DNA from: Hyposmocoma kahamanoa
Lineage: Eukaryota; Arthropoda; Insecta; Lepidoptera; Cosmopterigidae
Assembly (NCBI RefSeq): GCF_003589595.1
Contig: NW_020655294.1
Location: 1,996,184 to 2,060,183, forward strand
Reading direction: 5' to 3'
DNA: 64,000 nucleotides
A program made the position numbers and the translations under genes. Positions 1 to 10,822 of this stretch are shown here, one piece after another (position 1 is the first letter of the stretch; each line of letters begins with the position of its first letter). A model generated the notes under the pieces. It saw only the letters and a list, made by a program, of their open reading frames with translations. It was not told the origin of the DNA and did not search any database.

Positions 1-253
1 ACTACTAACATTTATTGTGTGTTGCCAGTTTTGTCTTGTTACCAAGTAAAGAAAAAAACTAAACTAAAGAAGAACATAACCATAACAACATTATGATTGC
101 TCTTACGTATATTCGCTTAGCGGTAATTTAATAACAGTAATGCATTCTACCCCCTGACAGGGGTGAGAGGGGTGATGTCGAACCCCTCACGCGACGGACT
201 GGAAATTCTCAGTTTGGTGAACTTTTGAATCGCATTTCGGCCTTTACATCTTC

Positions 254-501
254 CTTTTTTTTACAATACCAAGTGACGGGACGAACAAGTCCTGCGCCTG
301 GTGGTAAGCGACACGCCTGTCCATAACAGTTGCAGTGCCCTGAGATATAAGTTGACAAGTCCCATGTGCCTGTAATTTCACCAACTCCCTTACCCTTTTA
401 AACCGGAACGCAGTAATGCTCACATTATTGCTTGACAGCAGAAACAAGTAAGGTGTCAGTATTTCCCTGGACGAACTCTTTAACAAGGAGCTCTACTGCT
501 A
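254..501 (-). repeat. Family B element, near-complete copy
   Basis: The minus-strand reading matches the family B consensus rebuilt from copies in this window. The 'agcagtagagctccttgt' end is at the right and the 'gtcccgtcacttggtattgt' plus A-rich end at the left. About 30 bp are missing in the middle, where the 'gcgcagtggcag' segment should be. The 80-residue open frame across it is a chance frame. Confidence 0.85.
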
Positions 502-550
502 TTTAATTACTTCTTGCCATATAAACAGGAAATAAGATAAGTAAAAACAA

Positions 551-764
551 CTGTCTCCGTGGCCGAATGGTTACCATACTGGACTGTCACGCAGAGGTCT
601 CGGGTTCGATTGCAGGGCAGGGACAAATATTTGTATGGCCTACATCTATTTCTCACGTGAGTTTGGGTGTAATTTGTGGTTGTCTATGTGTGTATCCATG
701 GCACCCGCGACACAGGGTTTCCCTAGTGAGGGGCTATAAGCGTGTGCGTTATTATTATTATATT
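551..764 (+). repeat. tRNA-derived SINE (family A), full copy
   Basis: The head is tRNA-like, with an A-box match 'TGGCCGAATGG' near position 562 and a B-box-like 'GGGTTCGATTG' about 40 bp further on. A non-tRNA body follows ('ttgtatggcctacat', 'gtgagtttgggtgtaat', 'cacagggtttccctagt'), and the copy ends in an (ATT)n tail. Five other copies share the same layout. The parent tRNA isotype cannot be told. The tail abuts a truncated MITE at 767. Confidence 0.9.
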
Positions 765-766
765 GA

Positions 767-1029
767 GGTGGTGTGGGAAAACAGCAAAACATCTAATTAC
801 AAAACAAATGGAATCACATTTCATCGGTAATTAAATATTAAATCTGTAATTTTTTAATTTTCGTCCATTGTAGCATTGCTCAAGTTAAACTGGTCGATTC
901 GAAGCCCGTCAATTGTTTCGAATTCGGGCTGGCCAATCGGAGCGCAGTTGTCACCGTAAGAATTTGGCAGAATAGTTTTGAAACAAATTAAATGACATTT
1001 CGTCTCTATTTCTGGTTATGTACTCGATG
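767..1029 (+). mobile_element. CATCGAGTA MITE, right half only
   Basis: This matches the right half of the complete copy at 10823-11329, from 'ggtgtgggaaaacagcaaaa' to the terminal 'tttctggttatgtactcgatg'. The left half is absent and the family A SINE tail abuts the break. The loss is therefore a deletion or rearrangement, not a simple insertion. Confidence 0.8.
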
Positions 1030-1217
1030 ATACAATCATAGAAATAAGTTTTTTTTATGTAACGTACCTACTGTTTTTCATTTTACTGTATGTTTATATG
1101 AATGAAACAAATATTATTATAGCCTCTGCATACTTGCATGACGAAATCCATGGTCCATGATAATATTTGAAAAAAAAAAAAAAAAAATGTTAATGACGTG
1201 TACTTACCATTGTTTAG

Positions 1218-1515
1218 CAGCAACCCCTAGAGTTTGCTACTTTTGCTTTTCAGGGGAATCTGCCTTGGAAATTAGTAGTAGAGTTTAAGCAAATTGACCA
1301 TTTCGAGTGTTATCGAGTTATTAGGGTTTCTCGATTGTTACACATAGGAAATGAAACTATTTTTCCGGATTTAAACAGCGTATATTTGTTTTTTCAAACG
1401 AACCAACGTTTCGGGCACTTTACAGGTCCCATGGTCACGGTTGACAGAGATTGTTATTGTACTACATTTCAAGTGTTATTTATTTACTTACTAATGAAAT
1501 AAAGATTTGAGACGG
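1218..1515 (+). repeat. 'acccctagag' dispersed repeat, split by an insertion
   Basis: This resembles copies at 23445-23562 and 54808-54945: 'aacccctagag', then 'caggggaatctgcc', 'agtagagttta', 'tttcaagtgt' and a final 'gaaataaagat'. A 152-bp insertion at 1314-1465 interrupts it. The AATAAA-bearing end suggests a retrotransposed origin, but the class is not certain. Confidence 0.6.
1314..1465 (+). mobile_element. 'cgtatatttgtttttt' element inserted with 14-bp TSD
   Basis: The inserted element runs from 'cgagttattagggttt' to 'attgttattgtactac' and contains the block 'tttacaggtcccatggtcac'. Related blocks lie at 10183-10262, 53765-53905 and 59335-59430 (inverted). It is bounded by 'atttcgagtgttat' (1300-1313) and 'atttcaagtgttat' (1466-1479), which match at 13 of 14 bases. 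A duplication of that length is typical of endonuclease-primed retroposition. Confidence 0.65.
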
Positions 1516-2112
1516 TTCGATAATTTTTATAGAACAGGTATGTTCAAACCTTACCTATTTCTGCCAAGCGGTAATGTGAGTGTTACTGCGTTCCGGTTCT
1601 TCTACCAGTTCCGGTTATTCGGATGTATAACAGGCGGCTATATTGCTTAGTACCAATTTGTTCTAGACAGAACATTTGGTGATGCGAAGGGGGTGCCACC
1701 AAAGAATATTTTCTAATAGAAGTGCCTATTTCAAATAAATATTTCACATTACACTGAGCTCTTTTACAGAGTATAAACAATACTTTTACGAACAATACAG
1801 CCCCGTAACCTGAGACGAAACTGACGTGACACGTTATTGGGAACGAAAACTTGGCGCTGTTTACAAGCGTACCATATTGGCGCAACTTGGCCCTGTTTTT
1901 ATGGCTTTTGTTTTGCATTCTTTTGTTTTAAATTAAATTGTTTGATAGGGTGTTAAAGCTTCGTAGTTGATTAATCATTGAAGATTAATACCTAATAAAG
2001 GCTAGAGCCATTCCAGAATATGAATTATACTTATAAGTAACCTATAAATTACACAAGTCAATATTTCGGAGATTATTCTTGAGGGACACTGAAGATTTGT
2101 GAAATACATTTT
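1516..2112. other. Unassigned AT-rich stretch
   Basis: A 111-codon minus-strand frame (1583-1918) lies here, but it has low-complexity composition, no recognisable motif and no splice context. I see no repeat shared with the rest of the window. Confidence 0.5.
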
Positions 2113-2410
2113 AGTAACCGTAGAGTTCCTTGTGAAAGTGTTCGTCCAAGGAAGTACTGCCAACTTGCCTATTTCTGCCGCCAAGCAGTAATGTCAGCAT
2201 TAGTACTGAGTCCCGGTTTAGAGGGGTAAAGGGTGCTGGTGAAATTACAGGCACATGGGACTTGTCAACTTATGTCTCAGGGCGATGGGCGCAGTGGCAG
2301 TGCCCTTAAGATCTTTGCATTTTAAAGCTCTAAGTGGCACTGCAACTGCTGTGGATAGGTGTGTCGCTTACCACCACGCACGACGTGTTCGCCCCGTCAT
2401 TTGGTATTAT
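2113..2410 (+). repeat. Family B element, full-length copy
   Basis: All family landmarks are present in order: 'tttctgccgccaagcagtaatg', 'ggtgctggtgaaattacagg', 'gggcgcagtggcagtgccc', 'tttaaagctctaagtggcact', 'cgtcgcttaccacca' and a terminal 'tttggtattat'. It is one of the best templates for a family consensus. Confidence 0.9.
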
Positions 2411-3247
2411 AGTGTCAGATTATAAAGACGTGAAACTACCGAAAATATTAAAGGACGGTACGACGGACTCATTATGCGTGACGGTAATTATGTTTATAAG
2501 AATTTAATGTTCACCACATGCAGACAATAAATCTTAATTGTAATTCTTTTAAATGAAGGTTTTGTATAAAAACATTGTAAATGGCAAATTTTGAATATCA
2601 ACATGATTTTTTTTAAATAAAATTAATTATATTAAATTAAATAGGACTTTATTCATCAAACATACACGTATATACATAGAAAGTCACACGATATTATGTA
2701 CTAATGAGATATGAGTTATGAAAAGGACGAAGCCTGAGCATAGTGCTGTTTTCCAGTCTCCGCCTGTGTTCTCTGCGGACGTTGTCGCAAAAAAATAATA
2801 TAACAAAGTCAAAGCTTATAATTCGTTGACTTTATCCAGACGCGATTGTTTTGGGCGAGTGTCCTTGAAAAGCTGGGATATATAAATAAAGGCACGTATT
2901 TAAATGACCATTTTTAATTTGCAAGTTTTTATGATTAATCCTTTTTCTCGGAGAGATAAAATAATTGAAATCAATAGATATTTTAATCTGTTCTGAGCTA
3001 ATGTTTGGTTTCATGTTAAGCCTCAAAACTAAAACAAATGACTATTAAAAAACCTGAAACTATGTTCGGATATGCAAGCAATTTCGCTTTTGCTTTTTCA
3101 TATACTAACTTAACCTTACCTACTGGATGGATGGCGCCATCAAGATTTGACATATTGGAAAAAAGAGAATCAAATACTATTTTTCAGTATCAAATATTAA
3201 TTTAGTATGCTTAAACATAATAATAGTGTTACCTTGAATGCAGTTCA
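2411..3247. other. Unassigned AT-rich stretch
   Basis: About 830 bp with no repeat shared with the rest of the window and no coding frame worth calling. It contains homopolymer and TTAAA-type runs only. Confidence 0.5.
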
Positions 3248-3638
3248 CTTAGAATAATAACGCATAGAATGATAGTTTCATATCAAACGAACTGTCACAA
3301 GTGAGGCAAAAATCGAATTCATGTAAGCTAGTTTTAGTAGTAGGTTAATTTTCGGTTTTACTGAATATTTATATAAAAATACAAGTTGCAATGCGTTACT
3401 TCCTTGTGGAATGTGATGTTAGTATCTATTTTATGTTTGTCTGACGTATTTTTACACTCATTTTTTTTTTTTTTTTACCACACATTTCGTCATTTTTAAC
3501 TAAAATTCTGAAGCTGTTCGCGGTGCAAGTTAACCTTGAGCACTGAAGGCCCGCCCGCTCGTGTAGGCCCATTGGGCGCGCTTTAATTTGCATCACTTAG
3601 CGTGTGCGGACTAGGTTTCTATGCGTTATTATTCTAAG
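3248..3638 (+). mobile_element. CTTAGAATAATAACG MITE, copy 1
   Basis: The terminal inverted repeats read 'cttagaataataacgcatag' at both ends. The interior is nearly identical to copy 2 (4311-4677), apart from a poly-T expansion near 3461-3477. Flanking octamers 'gcagttca' and 'atctcaaa' do not match, so the target duplication has been lost or the flank rearranged. It has no coding capacity. Confidence 0.85.
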
Positions 3639-3748
3639 ATCTCAAACATTAAAAAAAATTCGTTTATTTAATAAAAACTGTACATATGCAATAGATCAAT
3701 TATATCTTTGATGATCAAAAAGGTTTATAATGTTACATTATAGTTAAA

Positions 3749-3958
3749 ATAAATAACGCACACACTCAACATAGCCCCGCACTAGGGAAACCCTGTGTCG
3801 CGGGTGCCATGGACACACATATAGACAACCACAAATTACACCCAAACTCACGAGAGAAATAAATGTAGGCCATACAAACATTTCTCCCGGCCCGGGAATC
3901 GAACCTGGGACCTCTGCGTGGCAGTCCGGCATGGTAACCGTTCGGCCACGGAGGCAGT
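3749..3958 (-). repeat. tRNA-derived SINE (family A), full copy
   Basis: On the minus strand it begins 'ctgcctccgtggccgaacgg' and has the B-box-like 'ggttcgattcccggg'. It ends near 'gtgtgcgttattt'. Of the family A copies, its tRNA-like head is the best preserved. Confidence 0.9.
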
Positions 3959-4295
3959 TAAAGGCAGTTCGAAGTGTTATTTCTTATCTGTTATCTGTAG
4001 TTGTACTGCATTAAATAATAGAAAAATCAAATTACTACCCTTTCACCCAAATCATTCCTCTGCAATCAAAAATGAAGGACCATTCGCAAGTATCGATTAT
4101 GTTCAAGTATCTTTTGTAGGAGAGTCGAATTAAATACTCGGCAATGAGTGGTCTCGATACTATGTGCTTGGTTTTGTTTGATAGAAATGGATTTTGAAGG
4201 GTTGAACATACCTAAGCGTATATTCATAAGACGTATAATATGGGTCCGTGAAGATATGAGAAAGGATTTGACTTACAATTAGTATTTAGTAGCAT

Positions 4296-4900
4296 TAGAG
4301 CTTAGAATAAAAAGCTTAGAATGATAGTTTCATATCAAACGAACTGTCACAAGTGAGGCAAAAATCAAATTCATGTAGGCTAGTTTTAGTAGTAGGTTAA
4401 TTTTCGGCTTTAGTGAATATTTATATAAAAATACAAGTTGAAACGCGTTACTTCCTTGTGGAATGTGATGTTAGTATCTATTTTATGTTTGTCTGACGTA
4501 TTTTTACACTCATTTACCGCACATTTCGTCATTTTTAGCTAAAATTCTTGATCTGTTCGCGGTGCAAGTTGCCCTTGAGCACTGAAGGCCCGCCCGCTCG
4601 TGTAGGTCCTTTTGGCGCGCTTCAATTTGCCTCACTTAGCGTGTGCGGACTAGGTTTCTATGCGTTATTATTCTAAGCATTAGAGTATATATTCGTCCAG
4701 GGAAATACTGCTACCTTACCTATTTCTGCCGACAAGCAGTAATTTGAGCATTACTGAGTTTCGTCTTTGAAGGGTTAAGGATGCTTGTGAAATAACGATG
4801 TATCGATTTAAAGCTCTGAGTGACACTCCAATTGTTAGGACAAGCGTCTCGCTTACCATCAGGCGCACGATTTGTTCGTCTCGTTGAGTGGTAGTCATTA
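4296..4900 (+). repeat. Family B element split by a MITE
   Basis: The left piece (4296-4310, 'ttagtagcattagag') and the right piece (from 4678) rejoin into a family B copy when the MITE at 4311-4677 and one target duplicate are removed. The right piece carries 'ttcgtccagggaaatactgc', 'tttctgccgacaagcagtaa' and the terminal 'gtctcgttgagtggta'. It has internal deletions in the middle third. Confidence 0.85.
4311..4677 (+). mobile_element. CTTAGAATAATAACG MITE, copy 2, with 8-bp TSD
   Basis: It is flanked by perfect 8-bp duplicates 'cattagag' at 4303-4310 and 4678-4685. The right end is intact ('tatgcgttattattctaag'). The left end is slightly rearranged ('cttagaataaaaagcttaga'). The interior matches copy 1. 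An 8-bp duplication with long TIRs suggests mobilisation by a hAT- or P-type transposase. Confidence 0.9.
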
Positions 4901-4927
4901 AAATAAGTTTGTTATAATTAATAAATA

Positions 4928-4996
4928 TAAGACTGGACTCGAACCTGCGACCACGTTATTCCGTCCCCATTACTTTACCAACTAAGCTGGTCGAGT
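4928..4996 (-). repeat. tRNA-like sequence
   Basis: The minus strand reads 'gaccagcttagttggtaaag' (A-box-like) and 'ggtcgcaggttcgagtcca' (B-box). No acceptor or anticodon stem closes properly, so it is a tRNA-derived relic and not a tRNA gene. Confidence 0.55.
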
Positions 4997-5264
4997 TTAC
5001 TAAGTCGACGAATTTGTTCTATGTGTCTGATAAAGATATTTGTATTGAGTTTTTGGCTTTTGACACCGTTTCTTTCCATAAAAGAAAAGTTATTTACAAA
5101 GTTTGGTTCAGCAAAATGGTTAGTTATATCATTGTACATACCGTCTCAAGAGACTAAAACCGTTCTAGCGATTTGCAATTGCGAATGATTTCGATATTCG
5201 AGTCGTTAGTAATTACTAATCCTGTCATTCGAATTAGTAATCTAATTTTCGTATACGAATGATC

Positions 5265-5610
5265 TCAAGTCAAAGTCAAAGTCAAATAATAATTTATTCC
5301 ATAGGTAAAATTTTCACATTCGAAAACGTCATTTTTTAAGCTACTGCTCGTTCACTACGCTGACCTCCTGAGAAGAACGAGCAAGAAACTAGGGATTGCT
5401 CTTTTCAAATAAACTTAAATGCTATGGAAGTCATTTTGAATCCTAATTGTGTGGAATCTATACTCATGTTGTCTTTCCATACATCTTTATCTAACACGTA
5501 GTCTACAATTTTGTAATATGACTTTTCAATTAAAATACTTTTAATGTAAATTTTAAACTCAGGAAATGATAATGTTAGTATTATTCTCCGGAATCTTATT
5601 GCACACATGT
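5265..5610 (-). pseudogene. Non-LTR retrotransposon ORF2 C-terminus and 3' tail
   Basis: The plus strand starts with 'aagtcaaagtcaaagtcaaa'. This is the complement of a (TTTGAC)n tail like those ending CR1-type LINEs in Lepidoptera. Upstream on the minus strand a frame (5405-5608) contains 'FPEFKIYIKSILIEKSYY' and 'VDYVLDKDVW', resembling the C-terminal region of LINE ORF2. The rest of ORF2 is absent (5' truncation). Clade assignment is tentative. It is flanked by related 'cattcgaattagtaat'-type sequences at 5185-5260 and 5820-5885. Confidence 0.65.
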
Positions 5611-6323
5611 ACAGTGTAGTACATATGTACAGTTCCCCATAAAATAATCGTTTACTTTAGTTAAACGTGATCGTGGTACCATGAGTTTGGACTTAGTTCT
5701 AAGGTTAATATTATGGCATATAGCATTTCTGCCTAACCCTCTCTAACATATGGTAAAATGTGACAGACACAGGGATGTTTTGATATGGACATGGTGAATG
5801 GTTCCGAGTAGTTCCGGCAGATAATCATTCGACTCGAGTCGAGGCGAATGATTTGTCCATTCGAATGATTAGTATTAGTAACGTTCAAAGTCGCGCATCG
5901 CTACCTTGTACTTGATTAGGACTTAATAACGACCTGGAGCTGAACTTCAGTGCTGAAGGACGTTTAATAATAAGCGGAAATTTTGACGACTCTCAAATGA
6001 AGCGTAATCATTGAGTAATACTTGATATGCACTCATGTGATATTTATTAATAGACTTAATATAGATTTTGCCCTTGAGATGGGTTTATTAATACGGGCCG
6101 AATTTACATTTGACTGTAATTCTAACGTCCACTAACTAAAACGCGGCTATGTGACAAATGGTCACAGCTGGCAATGTCACTAAACAATTTCAATATTCTA
6201 ATACTGGGTTATGGTTTTTTACACAGACATATATCTAGATAGACGCCGCAAGCACAGCAATTTGTATGAAAACCAAGCGCGCCACATTTTTTGTACCCAC
6301 TATGACGTCACAAGAACTATTTA

Positions 6324-6498
6324 GGGTCGTATTCTAGAACTCTACTCAATGCTCAAGTCAGGACTTGAGTATTACAGTGAGCACTGAAAATCGTACTCAA
6401 GTCCTTGCCATTAGGGTCGTATTTCCAGTGCTTGAAATCATACTCAAGTCTGCTCAAATCCTGACTTGAGCATTGAGTACAGTTCTGGAATACGACGC
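6324..6498. mobile_element. PIF/Harbinger-like MITE
   Basis: The element is about 175 bp, with 46-bp imperfect terminal inverted repeats starting 'gggtcgtattctagaactct' and ending in the near-complement 'gttctggaatacgacgc'. It is flanked by the trinucleotide TTA on both sides (6321-6323 and 6499-6501). A TTA/TAA duplication and G-rich TIR ends are Harbinger hallmarks. Interior motifs of 'actcaagtc' type repeat on both strands. Confidence 0.7.
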
Positions 6499-6527
6499 TT
6501 AGTGTTGGAAACCTTCCCCTCGTTCTA

Positions 6528-6585
6528 AATCGATTGATTGAATGGAGTACTCGTAAACAGGCGTATTCCATTCAATTAATCGATT
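6528..6585. repeat. Hairpin, 19-bp arms
   Basis: Arms 6528-6546 ('aatcgattgattgaatgga') and 6567-6585 ('tccattcaattaatcgatt') pair with one mismatch around a 20-nt spacer. It sits just right of the Harbinger-like MITE. Confidence 0.75.
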
Positions 6586-7714
6586 TTAATTATAATCATT
6601 TTTGTTCAAGTATTTGTTGATTACAAGTAGTCGTAATATTAATTTACTTGTTTTTAAAAAAAGGTTGATTACTTAAAAAAATTAAGGCTTTGTCCTTCCA
6701 ATAAAATGATCTATTATATAATATATTTTTGTAATGGAAGATCTTATCGATTAACTTAAATAATAAAAACGCACGTCAATATATGAACTTGCGACTGCCT
6801 TAATTAAATTTTACTAGATGGTTTTCTGTTGGTAATTGATCAAATTGATGACTGGCAAGACAAATGAAAATGTTACTGCTGACTAAATATGGTAAAATCT
6901 TATTAAACAGAAGACGTTTACTAAATTTTTGTTTGTTTATTATTTCTCGGATTTCTGACTCTGCTACTCTGCATACTTGGATAGCATCTTAGGTGGGATA
7001 AACTAGACCACCTTCGTCCTCGAAAGCAACGAACTCATACGTATGACCAACTCCAGGTTTTTGTAAAGACAGCGCACTGTTAATTCTTTGCTTTATAAAT
7101 TTTTTTGTATTACTCGTACTACGTATCCAGTGATGTATGTAATTATTTGCTCACTATATTTGGACATTCGAGGCAACGTGCTGCAAAAATGATCGAAATT
7201 ACAGATGCTACTGATAATAGATACAACAAAACTGGTTAACTAAACGTTATGACAAAAGAGTTATAGAATATTTTTATAATATTGCTATGGTCATAATTGT
7301 TTTCAAAAACGATGAGAATCGAGAACAGTGTTGCCTAACGTATACATCACTAAATGTGAAATGTACATACAAGCGGCCGTACCACGAAACTGAATACATT
7401 ATACAAAAGTGCGTTCGTTCGATATTCATGGCATATTAACAAAGGATCACAAATATATCGCACCAAATAAAAGCCGCAATGTATTACAAATCATGAGGCA
7501 TACACTCGGTTACATATTTGTTTTCTCGAAATTCATACAAAACCAAAATAATTGTTTTTCAAATAAATTATGCACCTTCTGATTGATCGAGCGCGTTCTC
7601 AAGTGTAGGAGTTGCGGCGTCTATCTAGATATATGTCTGTCGCTTTTTATGATATCTCAAAAAAATATTTTGTCATTTAGCCGCGTTTTAGTTAGAGGAC
7701 TGCAGAATTACACT

Positions 7715-9034
7715 GGCTCTGCTTATTCTTCGGTCCCATAATAATATACCTCTTTTTGTTAAATTGTTTCTATAGGGGATTGAGCCCTGGATCTCTCAAG
7801 TTCTTTTTCTAATCTAGTTAATACGGAAAACTTCTCCAGTTGACTGTATAATTTTTTAAAAAGCTTGTGCAAAATTTGCAGCCAGTGCAGTGTTTGCCTA
7901 TTCATTATCAGAATTTGAATTTAGAATGTAGTCGGAAAGCCAATGAGCCGCCTTGTAATTAGACAGCATGTCGTCCGACCAATCGCGACGTTCCGCCCAC
8001 CAATCCGGGAATTAAAAAGTTGTGTTCTTAATTCGAATAATTCGAAAATGAAAGCGGCCCCGCGGCGTGGACACCCCACGGGCGTGGAACCAGTTTTAGC
8101 GGGATGATAAGCGGAGCGTTTTTTAATATTTTTGCTCGTAAGTCCTTTGATGTTGCACCCGACTATAAAGTGGCTACTGCTGTCGATAGACATTTGCGCT
8201 ATGAATAACTTATTTTTGATTTAGCAAATGATTTCAAATCTATATATAATAACAAAGTGAAGTTGTGATTAAGTTACTCTATTTTTGCGCCGATTAACCG
8301 CGTGAGTCGGACGTCGGCTTGGTGACTTCAATATTCTGTTATTCCCGATTCTGACAAATTTGTCAGAAATTGATAGAAACAGGGCATTTAAATAGGAATA
8401 CTGTCAAAAGTTTTGTAGAAGCAGTAGTAGAAACGGCCAGAAAGCTGCCAAATTAAAGCCATCCGGCAGTCTTTTGCTTTACGCAGGTAGTCCACTGGCG
8501 GTGATATTATTGCTTTGAAGTAGAAATAGACGGTACAAACGTAAATGGCCTTCTGCACAGAGTAGACTCTAAAGTCATTCCTGATAATTGATTTTCAAAT
8601 TCTGAAACTTGAAAAAAAAATTACAACCGATATTTCGCTTTCAATGGAGCCAAAAGCTTACCTAATCTAGCGGGGACATTTTTAATTCATTAAAAATGGC
8701 GCGGGGGATTGATTATTTGGCATTCATAGAGTCAATATTTGTTTTTTATTACCGCGCTCTGGACGGACGGCTTTGAGCCATTGTTTTCTTTGTACACATG
8801 TTTGTTGAGTCAGTTTTATTTGCCTTAGTCGTTTGAATTAGAGTTTCTGCTTCAACTTAATCATTGTGTTCAGTATGTACCTGTAAGTAGCTTTTGCTAT
8901 TTCATAGCTTACAAATACATTTTATTGGTTTACTGGCTGATAATTGTACATATAAGGCAATCATACATTTTAGAGAAAATAAATAATTATTAGTACCTGC
9001 TTATATGAGAATCTGTAGTTTCCGTCCGTCTGTA
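7715..9034. other. Unassigned stretch
   Basis: A GC-rich patch at 8040-8110 ('gcggccccgcggcgtggac') and a 90-codon minus frame (7921-8193) are present without recognisable motifs. I see no repeat shared with the rest of the window. Confidence 0.45.
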
Positions 9035-9130
9035 GTCATTATCATCATCAACCGTCAATACGACTCACTGCTGGGCGCCGGTTTCCTTTAAGGATAGAGG
9101 TTAGGCCATAGTCCTCCCGCTGGCTGAACA
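9035..9130 (-). repeat. LINE 3'-tail fragment ('actgctgggc' type)
   Basis: 'attatcatcatcaac...actcactgctgggcgcc...ggccatagtcctcccgctgg' is the complement of the tail at 30088-30215 ('ccgcattggtgcgtggtgga', 'cccatgcccagc'). This sequence ends RTE-type LINEs or their SINE partners in many lepidopterans, followed by a GAT-rich run. Confidence 0.6.
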
Positions 9131-10182
9131 GAGTTGTCTTTTAGGGTTTTTCACGCGTATGCGTTTAGTTTGTCGTGTAAATCTAATCTTTCATTAGCTT
9201 AATGCTCATTTTATAAAAAAGATCCCTGTTGTTTAACGGTCAGTTAATTTTTGGTAAAATATAGAAAAGAAAGCATATAGGTTTAGTTGGTTTTGTTAAT
9301 ACTAGATGGCGTTACTAACATTTTATGAAATTCCTGAATCGCGCTAGTAAGATTTTCCCGGGCTCATATAGATAGCTTAAAGGGTTTGTTAATTTTCGTA
9401 CCCAGTTGACAATGTGAATATTCCGTGTGTGCCTCTCCTCGCCCCGCATACCCGTACAGTCGCACTCGGCGTCCCGAAACCTGCTGAAACATCCCCAAGG
9501 CTGCCGAGATATCCCGCAGGTTGCGTAGGTATTCCGGAGGCAGCCGGTTCAGCATCCTTGAGCATAGAGCAACTTTATTTAGTAGCTACAGTCTTTATCA
9601 CTGAAATTGTAACTATAATGTCATAATCTTAAGGTATATTACTATTCCTACCTAAAAATCCCTTACCGTCCCCTCACGCCAGTGGTCGCTGGGCCTGAGG
9701 TACCAGCATCACTGAGATTCTAACTGAGGACCTCCGTTTACAAAGAATCTAACCGGCTATCACACATTACTGTAAGTCACAGGTTTTTTACTTGCTCGTT
9801 TATGCGTCTGTGGTCATAATTCCATTACTTCTTACACAATAAACAAAATTTTCAACTCACGGCCCAGATTTAATTTTTTGAGAAACAATATTTATCCAGG
9901 GCCGTAACAAGGGGGCGCTGCAACGGGGGGTCGCATTCAATTTGTGTGTTGTCAATGATGCGCGCTCGATTTAATGGCAGGTGACGTTTATCGCCCCATG
10001 TTAGGGGTAAGTTATATGGGGCAAGCAGTGCATTATGGTAGTAGGGTGTGTCTATCGTGATTTAAAATTGGCACTTTTTTTGTCATGGCATTGGATCGTC
10101 GAGGTGGGGACGTACATTATACAGAGAGTAACAAGGTTCTGCAGTACTTAAGTTGTTAATCATAGAAAACTATTTTTTTTCT

Positions 10183-10262
10183 GTCTAAATCGCGTATATT
10201 TGTTTTTTCAAGCAAACTAACGTTTCGGGCCCTTTACAGGTCCCATGGTCACGGTTGTCTGA
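10183..10262 (+). repeat. 'cgtatatttgtttttt' element fragment
   Basis: It contains 'tcgcgtatatttgttttttc', 'aacgtttcgggccctttac' and 'ggtcccatggtcacggttg', matching 1314-1465 and 53765-53905. Its left end is truncated. Confidence 0.7.
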
Positions 10263-10822
10263 GGTCGTAAAGTCATTATAAGCAGTAATCTCTAATATTA
10301 TGGAGATTTGTAATTGGCCCTTTCACCTGTAATTTAACATATATTTATTTTTGGAAGATTTTCAGCAAATTTTTAACCCCCACCCTATTTTTCAGTATTG
10401 ATACAAAAGTTTCTAATTAAATTTATTATTTTTAATTTACCAATGAACAATCCAATTTACGCTACATACGTTTGTACACGTACAAATTAAATTATGTTTT
10501 ATATTAACAATTAGAATTTTTATTAAACGATATTTATCATTAATTAGAAATTAGAAAACGTTCTAACATATTAATCAGTACTGCAGGCTTATGACCGCTT
10601 CAGATTTTTCATCAGAGGAAATATTAAATTCCAAAATGATGGTACGGAGAAACCAACTGCCCTGTTGAAATTAGGATGTTTTTAATTGCAGTGGCCTCAC
10701 GCAAGTTTGATATTAAGAAGACTAGTCAGCCACTTTGGCCCAATGTTTTCTAAAATCCTTCAGCTACGTGCAGGTTTCATCACAACACAATATTTTCTTT
10801 CTCAGTTAGCGAAAGGTATTGC
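10263..10822. other. Unassigned AT-rich stretch
   Basis: No repeat or coding signal is visible apart from the TSD octamer at the right edge (10815-10822). Confidence 0.45.

Larger units (their letters stand above)
6112..7714. mobile_element. Inverted-repeat element of about 1.6 kb
   Basis: The outer arms at 6115-6160 and 7668-7712 are inverted copies sharing 'ctaactaaaacgcggct'. The inner arms at 6223-6251 and 7612-7640 match perfectly over 29 bp and contain 'atatatctagatagacgccg'. The interior is AT-rich with no transposase frame. This fits a non-autonomous DNA transposon or foldback element that later received a Harbinger-like MITE (6324-6498). The superfamily and exact ends are unresolved. 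Confidence 0.7.

Noticed and set aside
1195..1215. Minus-strand donor 'gtaagtacac'
   Set aside because: It sits at the edge of a dispersed repeat with no open frame upstream.
4928..4996. tRNA gene on the minus strand
   Set aside because: A and B boxes are present but the stems do not close, and the same holds for 40050-40108, 42672-42716 and the cassette cores.
9364..9626. Overlapping frames on both strands in a GC-rich patch
   Set aside because: No recognisable motif, no splice sites and no repeat partner. The mutual openness follows from base composition.
9898..9960. 'cagggccgtaacaaggggg' as a hAT transposon end
   Set aside because: It resembles hAT ends, but no inverted partner or duplication was found in the window.
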